Below, piece by piece: positions 33,794 through 45,405 of a stretch of DNA of 64,000 bases. This stretch comes from Batkoa obscura (Eukaryota > Entomophthoromycota > Entomophthoromycetes > Entomophthorales > Batkoaceae). Made by a program: the position numbers and the translations under genes. The stretch is from the NCBI GenBank assembly GCA_030770535.1, contig JASVEC010000003.1:1922001-1986000 (forward strand), written 5' to 3'. Numbering within the stretch: the stretch's first letter is position 1; each line of letters opens with the position of its first letter. Under the pieces are notes generated by a model. That model did no database searches. It saw only the letters and a program-made list of their open reading frames with translations, and was not told where the DNA came from.

Positions 33794-35593
33794 TATATTA
33801 ATTTTTTATTTTATTTTATTAGACTCATTTACCTAAGATACAAACAATTGAAGTTAAAAAAAATGATTTATATTATGGATTTGATACACATCAAAATAAA
33901 TATACAATAGCGACATCCAATAAAAATGGATATAGTATATATGATTTGAGATATTTTAAAAAACAAGTATTTCATTGGAAATATTCAATCAATTCTATTG
34001 CTAGACCTAATATTCAATTTTATTATAGAAATCAATTATTAAAAGATACAGGTAATAATAATATTATTATATTTATTATAACTAATAATATTATTATTAT
34101 ATTAGATTGTTTAAGTACATGGGGTAATTATGGGAACATTAATATTCACCCAATAGCATTTGATAATGAAACTATTAATATAACAATGGATCCATTTAGT
34201 ATTAATAATTATTATAAATATAATAATTATAATGAAGATAGTAATAATTTATTAAGTAGTGAATTAAATTATTATCCAAATAATACATTATCTCATCAAC
34301 AATATTGGCAAAATCCAACTGTACCTTTTTTAAATGGAGTTTGTTTATTAAATGAAGAAAATAATAATAATAAACAAACATTTAAAGTATTTACTTATTT
34401 TGAAGATGGTAGTATTTATAAAGTTAATTATGAAAAGTATAACGTAGATGAAAGTATTGCCAATAATATTAATAATGAAATTAATGTGACGGATAATTTA
34501 ACAAACAATGAAATTGAATTACAAAAAAATGCGGTAGATAAAATGGTAAATAATATTCCTTTTGAATATGCTCATACAGCGGATTTAAATCAATTTGTGG
34601 ATGGTAAGTTTGAACTATTATTTACTAGTATTATTATTTACTAATATTATTATTTTTAGAATGTATTGCTGAAAGTTTAGAATTATGTAATATAATTAAA
34701 GAAGAAGATGAAGAAAATAGAAATTTAAACGGAGTATCAGATCTAAAGTCAAATGGTATAATAAATCCAATTTCAAGGTAAATTAAATAATTTATTATAA
34801 TTTAATTTAATTTAATTTAATTTAATTTAATTATTTAATTAGATATGAATTAAATAATAATAACAATATAAATACAACTGAAATTAATACTCTACCTACA
34901 ATAACAACTCAAAATCAAACCATATTAACAACAAAATCTTTATTTACTAATACAATCCCGGATCTAGAATTAATACAATATAAACTTCCTTTAACTCCTA
35001 ACCCCTCAACAGACTCTACACAACCACATAATATTACTACATTTACAACCAAATCTACTAATTTATTGTCTACACATTTAAAACAAAGTTTAATAACTTA
35101 TCAAACCGAACCTAATAAATTAACTCAAAATATTAATGAAATTATACAACCTACAGAAACTTATGAAAAATTAGAATTGGTTTGGAATAATAATGAAGTT
35201 TCAGATGCTACTGATGGGGAAGTTGAAAATGAAAATGAAGAAGAAGAGAATTATGATAATAATATAAGAGATGAAGAAGAAAGTGAAATTAATGTTGATA
35301 ATAGAAATAATATATTACCACCTGTTATTAGTTCACAAAAAAATAAAGTTATATCACAAGTAATTAATTCTCAAAAGAAACATTATAATACTAGATTAAA
35401 TCAATTTAGTAATGAGAATATTAATAATAATTATTCATCACAAATTAGTGTAGTTGAAAATAGATTTAAAGAACCTATAATGACTCAACCATTACCTTAT
35501 TTATCTCAATTAAAATTAGAGCCAATGTCTAATTCTCAACCGTTATCAAGACCAACAACAATACGTAAAAAAGTTCGGAAATCTGGATTTTAA
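32564..35593 (+). CDS. RRN6/TAF1C-like RNA polymerase I initiation factor
   Basis: A multi-exon protein starting MKSKIKRKQKDTNKPTK. The middle consists of WD40-like beta-propeller strands (for example SIIIYKSNTRILQINN, LICIRTMSGFIIIEIDI, IKLFDISLG, SLFVLDNR). It then passes into an Asn-rich, low-complexity and acidic C-terminal region. The extreme C-terminus, SQPLSRPTTIRKKVRKSGF, matches the SQP...KKxRKxGF tail of fungal Rrn6 proteins, a subunit of core factor/SL1 at rDNA promoters. At least seven introns are present, including 32735-32781 and ones near 33148, 33549 and 33750; one donor (about 33145) could be read in two ways. Identification rests on the propeller plus the tail, so it is moderate. 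Confidence 0.5.
33757..33799 (+). repeat. (TTA)n microsatellite in an intron
   Basis: About a dozen tandem TTA/ATT units lie just after a GTAAGT-like donor in the RRN6-like gene. Confidence 0.85.
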
Positions 35594-35814
35594 AAAAGTA
35601 TATGTATTTGTATATTTTGATATGTTAATATAGAGAGTTTAAATCTATTTTTTTTATAATAAAAAATAAAATTAATTTATGAAATTATTTGAGTGTTAAT
35701 AATTCTTATTTTTATATAAAACAAAAAGTATATAAAATAAGGATTTAAAATAAATAAACGTTCTTTTTTGAATATTTTATAAGCTTCTATATTCTCTTCC
35801 TTTTCTTTTTCTTT

Positions 35815-36434
35815 TTATGGCAACTTCAAAAATTGAATTTCTATATGAATACTAGAAACATTTCTTACTCTTGATTCAATATCTTCTTCCTAAATAATAA
35901 TAATAATAATAAGTTTAATAATCATGTAATCTTTAAACTAAAAATAAATTCAAAAATAGATTTTTTACCTCATCTTCAGGTGTTAAATCTTCAATCACCT
36001 TTGTTGTATCCGTAGTAACTTTTAATTGTGGTTTGAATTCTTTAAATTGAGTTTCTAACATTAAAGCCAATTGAATTGTATTTAAAGTACAAGAACCAAG
36101 ACCATGTAAAGATAATTTTGGTAATCTATTTATAATTAAAATAAAAATAAAATAAAATAAAATAAAATAAAAAAATAAGAATAAAAATAATATCAAGTAT
36201 TATAAATACTACTTACTTTTTTTCAATTAATCCTTTTTTAACTTGTAAATATAAATACTTCAACTTGGTTTTTTTTGTAATATAAATATCTTCTAAAGTT
36301 TGACTTGGCTTTATAGGTAATCGACTATTGATTTCAAGGATTCCAGAAGGCTAATTCTATTAATAACTTTCTTTAAGTTTTTTAAAATATCAATTTACTT
36401 TCTGTTTTCTCGGTATTACTTGTTGTTTTGGCAT
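35815..36434 (-). CDS. POP7: RNase P/MRP subunit POP7 (Rpp20)
   Basis: An Alba-fold subunit that pairs with POP6/Rpp25 on the RNA of RNase P and RNase MRP, acting in tRNA and rRNA maturation in the nucleolus. Four exons: MPKQQVIPRKQK; then SRLPIKPSQTLEDIYITKKT with the KLKYLYLQVKKG helix; then LPKLSLHGLGSCTLNTIQLA, the HGLG signature of the family, with VTTDTTKVIEDLTPEDE; finally EDIESRVRNVSSIHIEI and a stop at 35815. The 'TRIRNxSAIHI' ending of animal Rpp20 is matched. About 150 residues, normal length. It is convergent with the RRN6-like gene, 221 bp away. Confidence 0.88.
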
Positions 36435-37113
36435 TTGATTTTGTTATTGAAGTTAAAAATGTAATGATTTGGAAATTTTGAAGTGGGATTAAATTGATTG
36501 AAATATGAAATTTATTGTTTAAATAAATTTGGATTTATATTTTTAAAAAAGAGTAAATTAAATAGAAATTTTAAGAAAGTGTATATTAAATTAAAAATTT
36601 TCTTCTATATAAAGTCAATTATAATACTAGCTTAATAAAAACATTTAATTATTTATAAACAATTATAATTCTTAGTTGAAATTTCACTATAATTTCTAAA
36701 AGAAATAGATCAAAAATAAAGTCTAAAAGATAAAGAAGATCAAATAAATAAGACAGTTTAATAAACTTTTAAAAAGTATTAAAATTCAATTGATTTTTGA
36801 TTTTTAAAAGAATCTTTAAGTTATTTACTTTTCATCCCTATCAAAAAGTGATTCTAAGTTAACTAGCTCAAGAATTGAAAGAAAAGGTGTTATTTAAGAT
36901 TAGTGATACTTAAATAACTAAAGTATTAAAAATTTCCTTTTATTTTACAAAAAAAAAATTAATACGTAACTTTAAAGTTATCACTATTTAAAACTCAAAA
37001 AAATTAATAATTGAAATATTTATTATTCTTTTTTTTTAAATAAATAATATTAATAATAGTAAATCAAAACAAAAGAAATACAATACCAACTTTTATTATA
37101 TAAAAATGGAGAG
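36435..37113. other. Featureless intergenic stretch
   Basis: Very A+T-rich sequence upstream of POP7 and of the large decayed gene. No ORF or repeat is worth calling. Confidence 0.5.
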
Positions 37114-40100
37114 ATGACAATTCATAATATGGTCAATTGTAAGTTTTCTTTTTTTAGACGTAATAGAATGAATAGGATTAATTTATTATTTTTTTAGTTT
37201 GTATTGAAAATATTGTAAGTATAATTGATATCATTGAGGTTTGAAAAAGGGAGTTTATTAATGGTAAATTAAATTATTTTGATAAAATTATAATTTTATT
37301 ATAAATATTGATTATAGATAATTTAAAAAGTAATAATATCTTTCTTAAGTTGTATAATATTATATTTAAACATTCAAATGAGAGTGTGAAAATTTATCAA
37401 AAGTATTTTGAAAAGGTAAAATTAAGATTAAGATTAAGATTAAAAGGAAATTAATGTAATAGATTTTACCAGAAGCTTTTGAATTGAAGGTTGAATAAGT
37501 TTTTTAGAATTTTAATCTAATTTTAGTTAATCTATTAAAATGCATATAAAGCTAGTGATGAAATAGTAGAGGACTTAAAAGAGTTTAATAAAATGGAGAT
37601 GCAAAAATATACTTATTTTATTGGAGATAATTGGGTTAATAAAGAGTATTTGAGTTCGTTCAGTATAATTAATTTATTTCATATTATTGGTGATAGTTTT
37701 TATTTAATAATATAAATGTATCAATAATACATTAGAATCTTACATTGAACCAAGAGAAAATAAACAGTTAGAATTCATTGATGCGGTAAATTAAAAATAG
37801 AAATTAATTTAACAATAAATTTAATAACTAATGTTTAATAGATGCTTTTATGGGCAGGATATAATATTAAAAATAAATCAAATTCAATATTAAGTAAACT
37901 TAGAAATACTACTAATATTAATGAACAAATTCATAAGATTGCTATTTTAAAAAAACAAACGACTAACTTTATTAAAGTAATATTTAAATTATTTTTATTT
38001 AGTATTGTAATTTATATTTGAAGATAGATAGAAAGTAAGGATTTATTTATAATTGTATAAACATTATTATAATCAGTATAGGATAAAAACTCCTAAAACT
38101 CCTGTTAATTTATATGAAGGTAGTAATAATTTATAATATTTATTTAAATGATTAATAATAAATAAATAGATACAACTATAGCAAATACAACTGAATTTGA
38201 TATTATTAATAACAAATCATTAAATGAATATCATAAAAGTAATTTTATTCTTTATTTTATTTAAAATTATAATTACAACTGTTTAGGTGGAGTTAAAGAT
38301 AATCAAGATTAGCAAACAGTCAATAATATAATGTTTATCTAATGATTAATTTAAAAGGATGGAATATTTCAAAAGATGAGTTTGTTGATGCTAAAAATGG
38401 TTATAATCTTTTAAATAATCAAACAAAATAAGAGAAATTCTTTTAATTCAAGTAATAAATATAATGTTGGGTCAGAGTCGCAAGTCGATGAACTCAAAAA
38501 ACTATCAAATCAGAATAGTCGAAATTAACCAAAAAGAATTGAGTTTGATCAAGACAATGATCAAAGTGCATGGCATAATAATAACTAAAGGAATCAAGGA
38601 ACTTGGAGTAGGAATAGTAAGAATAGTTAGAATAGTCAAAGAACTTCGGGTAATAGTATTACTCAAAAAAATCAAGGGAATTGTGGCAATAATACCCAAA
38701 CTGGGAGTCAAAACACTCAAGGAAATTGAGGGAATAATCATCAAGCTGAGAACCATGGTACCCAAGAAAGTTTAGGTAACAGTAAACGAGGAAATTGGGG
38801 TGATTATAAGCCTCAGAATCAAAATGACCAAGGAAATTGGAGTAATACCCATTCTCAAAGCCAAACTAACTAAGATACTTGGGTAGTAACGCCCAAACTG
38901 GAAATGATAACCAGCAGAGAAGTTAGGGATCTAAGCCCAAAGGTGGAAATACTTGGGGTAGCAATAGTCAAATTTTTTTATCAAAATGATACTCAAAACC
39001 AAAGAAATCCCGATACTAGTTTTAAACCAAGAGATATTCGAAATAATCAAGTAGGGTGGAATGATAATCAAAGTCATCATCAACCTCGAAGAGATGGTAA
39101 CTCTAATTTTAAGTCAGGCAGTGCCCAAAGTAATTAAAAGAGTTAGAATAATAATAATGATTCCCACCAAAACCAAAGAGACAGTAATCCTAATTCTAGG
39201 CCAAGGGGTAATAACCAAGGTAATTATAGAGAAAATAGAGGAACAAACAGTAGGGGAAGAGATGGCTATAATCGTAGTTTTAATGATCAAGATAATAACA
39301 CCGGGGAATGATGTGATAAATCTAGACCAAAGACAGATTGGACCAAAAGCTAGAGTATAGCAAGATGTAGTTAAAACACTAGCAAAGCTAATCTATAAGA
39401 CTGGGATAATAATCAATCGAATTCAGTAACTAAAATCAAAATGGAGAGTAATTGGGCTAAGAGTGATAGTAAAATACAAAACGACATAGGAGGCTGGGGC
39501 AATAATCAACCAGCTATAAGTAAGCAGGATGGTAATTGTACTAGCAATGTCAAACTTGAAAAAATACGCACACAATAAAGCAACTGGGCTGATAATACCA
39601 ATGCTACAGCGAATATCTGAGGAAATAACTGGGCTAGTAGCAACCTGCCTGAAAAAGTGAATACTCAAAGGGGTAATTGGACCAGTAACAATCAACCTGT
39701 AAGAGTGGATACCCAGGGAAGAAATTGGACTGATAATCCTGAGCCTAAAAAAGTGAACACTCAAAAAGACAATCAGTCTGACAATCTTCAATCTAAAAGA
39801 ATGAATTCTCGAGAAGATAATTGGTCTAATAATAATGATATCGTAGATACTGTGCTAGAAGGTTGGGCTCCAAGGGTTAAAATAGAAAAACTATATAATA
39901 ATTAGCAATCCGGGGAAGCAAGTACGCAAAAAAGTAATTGGGATAACAACAATGTTATTTCAGGCGCTTTACAAGGAGACTGGGCTCTAAAAGTTAAAAA
40001 AGAAAAGGTAGATAGTACTGGATAACCCAAGAAAAAAGATACAGAAGTAAATAATTGGAGTAACAATAACAATATTATTGAAAGTACTAGAGGAGATTGG

Positions 40101-40625
40101 GCTTCAAAAGTAAAAGTGGGAAAGGCTAATAACAAGAAACAACTCGAGAAAGAAAATATACAAATAAGTATTCATAATAAAAATACTAATATTACGGAGA
40201 CTACTCAAAGTTCATGAACCCCAAAAGTCAATAAACCTAAAAAAGTAAATACTGAACAAAGTAGAAATAATAATAATAATAGTAATACTACGGAAACTGC
40301 TAAAAGATCATGGGCCTCAAAAGTCAAGAAAGGAAAAAAGTGGCATGGTGACCTGGAGAGTAATATTATTATAAAGGTGGAGCCTATAGAAAGCTTAAAT
40401 GCGAATGAAGCGGATGATTTGGAAGGCAATGATGGTACCTTAGGATTAGATTTAGATCACTAAAGTTTATTCTTAAGTAAAAGATATTTTAGTCAGAAAA
40501 ATAAAAACGATAATGATCAAAATAGCGAACAGAAGGACAAATATTTGAAAAATAGATAGGGATCTTAAGAGCAGTCAGATAATGATCATGAGGATAGGGA
40601 GATAGTTGATCAATGGAAATTTTAA
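37114..40625 (+). pseudogene. Large decayed gene for an Asn-rich protein with Trp-Gly-type repeats
   Basis: The first 1.2 kb contains several short exon-like blocks with splice signals (for example SNNIFLKLYNIIFKHSNE, VEDLKEFNKMEMQKYTYF, MLLWAGYNIKNKSNSILSK), none of a family I recognise. From about 38440 a long Asn/Gln/Ser-rich region has repeated units around Trp: GTWSRNS, KRGNWGDYK, GGWGNNQ, TQRGNWTSNNQP, GNNWASSN, LEGWAPRVK, LQGDWALKVK, RGDWASKVK, KRSWASKVKK. GW/WG repeats are known as Argonaute-binding hooks, but Asn-rich W repeats occur elsewhere too. More than a dozen in-frame stops and at least two frame changes (one near 38880-38960) mark it as dead. Coding-like sequence ends at WKF-stop, 40625. 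Confidence 0.6.
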
Positions 40626-41303
40626 GTTAATATGGGGATATATTTTACTATTTGAAAAATATAATAAAATGTTAAGTTATTTTTTATGTCACTTTTATTA
40701 CTATTTGATAGTAAATCATTTATTAAATCAAAAGGGTAATATAAGGTTTGATTCCAATACATATACAATTTTATTGTTAATATAGATAAGGAATGCTACT
40801 TTAACTCAATGGAGTAAACCATTAGTAGTAACCATAATCATTTAAAAAGAACTTGTTAAGAAGTGTTATTTCCTTTTTCTATAGACTACATACCCTTGCC
40901 TTTTACTAGTCTTATCGCTTTGAACCTTAATTTATCTCTTGTTTCTTAATTTTAATACTTGGCATCTCTTGGTTTAAAATTTTAAAAATAAATATTGCAT
41001 GTTTTGATTCCAAAATATTTATACAATATAAAATATGTAACACCTTATTATTTAAAAAGCAATTTATTCTAATCAAAAAACTCCATAAATTCATTTTACC
41101 AAGCTTCTACGGTTAAACTTATTTAAAATCCATAAAAAGTACCTACTCCGATTAGTTATTATAAAAGATAATATAATATTCATATAATAATAATAAATAA
41201 ATAAAAAATAATAGTACAATTATAACAAGTAAAAAAATAAATAATAATAATATAATTTTACTTTATACAAAAATTTATTAAACAAATAATAAAATAGATT
41301 AAA
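40626..41303. other. Intergenic stretch downstream of SCS7
   Basis: A lone TATGGGGATATATTTTAC at about 40630 recalls one end of a family-A element, but no second end follows. Nothing else was recognised; the stretch is very A+T-rich near 41150-41290, probably the SCS7 3' region. Confidence 0.45.
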
Positions 41304-42383
41304 TTAATTGTCACGTTTTACAACATGAATGATATTAGGAGACTGATCAGTTAATACAGTATCAAATACATAATCCCAAACTTTAGAAGTTATACCAAAT
41401 CCAACTTGATAATTCGAATGATGATGAGCCATATGATATGATTTCATTTCTTTAAAATAATTAAAGAATATATGGCCATGGTGAACATAATAATGAACTA
41501 AATCATAACATATGTAACCAAATACTCCACCAGATAATAAAGCAAATCTTATTCCATCTAAAGAACTATCATTCAAAATTAAAGATACTATTTTATATAA
41601 AGGTAAGCCTAAAGCAACACCAAGTACAGGTGGTAATACTAATCGCATTCTATCCATTGGAATATAATGATGAACACCGTGTAAAAGAAAATGTACAAAT
41701 AAAAAGAAAGGAGTATCAGGTACTAAATCATCTAAATGAAATAGAAATCGATGGATTGAATATTCAATCAATGTAAATATAAATATACCCCCAATAAAAC
41801 AATAACCCATAATATTATTAGCTGTATTTAAGTTATAAGAAAGTAATAAAAAATAAAAGCATATAGGTAACCAAAAGGTAGGTATAACATACCAAGCAGT
41901 ACGAGTTAACATTTCTAAAAATGGGTTTGAAAAAAAGATAGGAGATTCTTTTGTATAACGAGGAGTATGTACTTGTTTTAAATAAAATTCTTTTGAAAAG
42001 TTATTAAAAAACATTTGTTCAAATAAAGCACCGTTTAAATCTAAAAATTTTTCTTCTTTTAAATCTTTACTTATATCTGTATAAGTATGATTTCCTTTAT
42101 GTGCAAAACTATCTGCTTTACCACCTGATTCTCTAACTTCTCCAATTAAAAATTCATCTAATATATTGTGGGCATTCTCTGAGTGTTTATAACTGATTGG
42201 ATTATTAAATATATTTGTTATATCTTTACCACCATATTTTAATATTAAATCTTCACCCCCTGGATGGTCTTCTGCAAATTCGGTAACATCATAAATTTTA
42301 CCTTTATAAACAACCCAACAAGAATGAGTAGTATTATGTAATTTAACTTCTTCAGGTGTATAGGCTTGTAATACACTAATCAT
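41304..42383 (-). CDS. SCS7: Fatty-acid 2-hydroxylase with N-terminal cytochrome b5 domain (Scs7/FA2H)
   Basis: An ER di-iron enzyme that 2-hydroxylates the very-long-chain fatty acid of sphingolipids. A single exon of 359 residues. Residues ~8-85 are a cytochrome b5 domain: CWVVYKGKIYDVTEF, heme ligand in DHPGGE and the second His in KHSENAHNILDEFLIGEV. After a linker and membrane segments come the histidine boxes HRFLFH, HFLLHGVHH, HYYVHHGH and YHMAHHH, followed by NYQVGFGITSKVWDYVFDT. The order and the length match yeast Scs7. Regulation is not evident. Confidence 0.95.
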   Translation of the reverse strand: MISVLQAYTPEEVKLHNTTHSCWVVYKGKIYDVTEFAEDHPGGEDLILKYGGKDITNIFNNPISYKHSENAHNILDEFLIGEVRESGGKADSFAHKGNHTYTDISKDLKEEKFLDLNGALFEQMFFNNFSKEFYLKQVHTPRYTKESPIFFSNPFLEMLTRTAWYVIPTFWLPICFYFLLLSYNLNTANNIMGYCFIGGIFIFTLIEYSIHRFLFHLDDLVPDTPFFLFVHFLLHGVHHYIPMDRMRLVLPPVLGVALGLPLYKIVSLILNDSSLDGIRFALLSGGVFGYICYDLVHYYVHHGHIFFNYFKEMKSYHMAHHHSNYQVGFGITSKVWDYVFDTVLTDQSPNIIHVVKRDN

Positions 42384-44109
42384 CGTAAGATATAAATATT
42401 TTAACTTTTTTAAAATTTTTACCTTTGTACTTTGATTTACCTTATATACTTTCAGTTAGAGGAAAATTTATTAACCAATGAAATGAGTTATTAACACCCA
42501 GTTGGGATAATTATCTTAAACCGATACCCTTAACTAGCCACTTTATTAAATCAAAATTTACCTCTAACTCTACTACAGAACAATTGATTAAAAGAGAAAG
42601 AATAATTTAACTATATAATTATTTCATACTTTCAAAGTATATCTTTTGTATATAGTATATATAAAATATATCTTCATAATATTATGAATATTATGATGTT
42701 TTATTTCAAATAAAAGGATTACGGAACAACTACGTAAATTGGATTATCCTCTAATAATTTCTTTGATTTCTAATGTTTATCCTGCATTTATAAAAAAACC
42801 CAAAATTTACCCCAATAAAAGTAAGAAATTGATTGGTAATTAATTTTATGAATCAAAATGAAGCAGTTATGAGATCATTAGGGACTATGAGCTAAGAATT
42901 GAACCTATAGTTAAGAATTACTAATTTTGGGGCGAAGCATGGTTAGTTAAATCAATAAAATCTTTTCTATCAGTCCTAATTTTTTAAATATTTTTTCTAA
43001 GCATTTAAGGAAGTTAGGTAAATTAGTAATTCAAATTGAAAAGAGTTATTTTTCCCCTTTGTTAAATTTTATTACATAAGCTATTTAACATTTGTTACTT
43101 TCATAATTATGTTGCCAAGTACCAAGGAAATGTAATAGCTCTTTTTGTAAAAAAAATAAATACAAAATAAATATAATAACTTATCAATAAAAGAATTACA
43201 TATCTATTTTTTATCTATAAAGAAAAAGATGGGATCTGATGGATAAATAGGACCCAAAACTTTTGAATTTTGTGATAGAAAATCTAGTGAGGATTACCCT
43301 TTTTTATTAACACTTTTGAAGTTTACTTAAGAATAAATTTATCTTTCGATCATTTCAATTCTCATTATTTATCATTCTAATTTATTTTACGCAGTATTTT
43401 GAAATTTTAAGGTTAGTTTTATGAGAAAAGTTAATCTGCATGTTAATTACTCAATAATTTCAATTGTAAAAAATAAATGGCAGAAATTTTAGTATATTAT
43501 ATAATACTAAAATAAAAATTAAAAATTAAAAATTAAAAATAAAGATATCAACTAAATTAATATATCTATTTATATTATTAAGATTAATTTTTTAATACTA
43601 TATTAAAATGTTAAAGCTTTAGAATAGACAAATGGAATGAATTTTAGCTTTAAAATATGGCATTTAATATGAGTTAACTCTAATTTAAATTCTTTTCGTT
43701 TTTTTTAGCAAAAGTCGAATTAGATTTAAAACATTTTAATTTGAACAATATTACAAATCGGAACTTAATTTATTTTGATGTATTTGTCATTCATTTTATT
43801 TAACTGTATTATAAAGCTTTTAAGGTATCACTGATATGTTCATTTCAGTCAAGCCTTATCTTAGAGCCAAGACATTTATAAACAATCCGTATAAATGCCA
43901 TATATTTTATTACAATAAATTTATAAAATTCTGTTCAATATTCTAGATGTTAATGTTAATTAAAAGCTAATTTTTTATCTCAAAATTAGCCTAAAATAAA
44001 AAAGTCGGAAAATTTTTAAAAATCATTAAAAGAGTTGAAATAAAATTTTAAACATACATTTAAATATTTAGTATAATGAATGTGTTAAAACTAAAAATCA
44101 ATAATAATA
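42384..44109. other. Gene-poor stretch with one coding relic
   Basis: Holds the small relic at 42450-42843. From 42850 to 44100 I see no gene, RNA or repeat except short AAAATT-type runs near 43510. Confidence 0.5.
42450..42843 (+). pseudogene. Small coding relic, unknown
   Basis: A first block (about 42479-42608) reads LLTPSWDNYLKPIPLTSHFI, KSKFTSNSTTEQLIKRERI, and a second block, after a probable intron ending at about 42717, reads RITEQLRKLDYPLIISLISN, VYPAFIKKPKIYPNKSKKLI and a stop. The size and lysine-rich tail recall small mitochondrial ribosomal or assembly proteins, but I do not recognise it. No usable start and no clean donor are seen (the first block runs into TAA), so it looks dead or misread. 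Confidence 0.35.
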
Positions 44110-44180
44110 TGCGTAAACTGGGAATCGAACCCAGGCCACTTCTTTGGAAGAGAAGTATTCTACCTCTATACTATTTACGC
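44110..44180 (-). tRNA. tRNA-Gly (anticodon UCC)
   Basis: The reverse strand folds into a full cloverleaf: acceptor GCGTAAA paired with TTTACGC, then discriminator A; D arm GTAT...ATAC with AGAGGTAGA loop; anticodon stem CTTCT/AGAAG with loop CTTCCAA, giving anticodon TCC; T arm CTGGG/CCCAG with loop TTCGATT. There is no intron and CCA is not encoded. Box B is GGTTCGATTCC; box A in the D arm (TAGTATAGAGG) is recognisable. UCC reads GGA and GGG glycine codons. Confidence 0.95.
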
Positions 44181-44306
44181 TTGACTTAATATATAACTTA
44201 AAATAAATAAAAGATTAAAATTAGTTTCTATAGTTATTTTATTTTGATTGTTTTAATTATAATATTGAAAATCTTTTTGCTTTATGATAGCATACCTTTT
44301 TCAATA

Positions 44307-44407
44307 TATGGGGGTGTTTTTTTGGCTTCATTGCTTTTTCCATCTTTTGAGCGCTATTTAAGTGGAAAAGCTGCTAGTAAAATTAAACAAAAAAATATAT
44401 CTTCATA
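44307..44407 (-). mobile_element. Family-A palindromic MITE, copy 9 (inverted)
   Basis: TATGGGGGTGTTTTTTTGG ... AAAAATATATCTTCATA, with core GAGCGCTATTTAAGTGGAAA. It lies 127 bp from the tRNA gene. A chance ORF (44244-44444) runs through it. Confidence 0.7.
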
Positions 44408-44669
44408 TGGTCATTTAATAATTGAAATAGATTTTTACTATTAAATTAACTATATCTATGTTATGTTAAGACCAAAGATATCAATAAAGTTATTTATCAC
44501 GAAAGATCACAACATCCGAAATATTATAAATTTCTATTATTTTATATCAAATCAAACTGTTTTTTTAATTGCTGTATTAAATTCAGAATTATTATGTTAA
44601 ATATTGTTAAAATTGTTAATTTAATATTTATGTTATAGGGTTTTAAATATTAATAAAAACATGTTTTCT

Positions 44670-44772
44670 ATTGAGGATGTATTTTTGTGTTTAATAATTT
44701 TACTAACAGTTTTTCCGCTCAAATAGCGCTTAAAAGATGGAGAAAGTGATAAAGCCAAAAAAATACCCTCTA
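44670..44772 (+). mobile_element. Family-A palindromic MITE, copy 10
   Basis: ATTGAGGATGTATTTTTGTG start and AAATACCCTCTA end; the core TTTTTCCGCTCAAATAGCGC is intact. Confidence 0.7.
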
Positions 44773-45043
44773 TTTTTTTAAATAAAATGTTTGAATTTAA
44801 TAAATCTTTTAAATAAAATATTTAAATTTTAAATAATATTTACACAAATAGCAAATAATTCATAACAACTACGTCTTATTTTTTCCCCTCATGTCAACCA
44901 TAAGAAAATTATTTACATATCCTTATTAGGTCTAAAGTATTCTTATTTGAGTACTAGTTGCTTTCCCTCCATAATCTGAAGCTATATTAATATCGTCAGC
45001 TACATCACTCCTTGTTTTTTATTTTGTTTGTTATGATCTATAA

Positions 45044-45132
45044 TATGGGGATGATTTTATGTTTAATTTCACTAATAGTTTTTCCGCTTAAAAGATGGAA
45101 AAAGCAATGAAGTCAAAAAAAACATCCCCATA
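45044..45132 (+). mobile_element. Family-A palindromic MITE, copy 11 (internally shortened)
   Basis: TATGGGGATGATTTTATG ... AAAAAACATCCCCATA, 89 bp; part of the core (CTCAAATAGCG) is missing, but both inverted ends are exact. Confidence 0.75.
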
Positions 45133-45405
45133 TGAATGTTCCTAACTTTATTTTATTAGTTGCTTTTAATATTATAAATAAAAGAGTATTTTATTTTTTG
45201 TTTTTAAAAATTATATAACTTTATTAGATATTCTAATAAAGATAAGCTGCTTTATTTCTAACATTGTAAATTAACATTATTAACTATAAAATTAAATTTT
45301 CTATTTAAATAGTATAATTATAATTTATTTCATTTATCAATAAATGAATGTATTTCTAATCTTATTGCTTTTCTAAAAAGTTTAAAAATTATATATGCTT
45401 TTTGA

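Noticed and set aside
38464-38775. Ile/Lys-rich ORF and its opposite-strand partner at 38505-38765, plus hydrophobic minus-strand ORFs at 39423-39791, 39902-40135 and 40205-40429.
   Set aside because: They are other-frame or opposite-strand shadows of the Asn/Trp repeat relic; their composition is that of translated AAT/CAA-rich DNA.
37114-40625. Stop codons at Gln and Trp positions could mean a variant genetic code (TAA/TAG as Gln, TGA as Trp).
   Set aside because: Intact genes in the same window (VMA2, AQR, MCCB, ENP1) end in ordinary stops and contain none inside; the relic also has frame changes, which a variant code would not explain.
44244-44444. A short ORF in the inverted family-A copies gives similar peptides (RYLSGK...SKILKQK) at 4042, 30601-30807 and 44244-44444, hinting at a conserved small protein.
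   Set aside because: The similarity follows from the shared DNA. Homopolymer length changes shift the frame between copies (for example at 56505 and 28091), so the peptide is not under visible selection.
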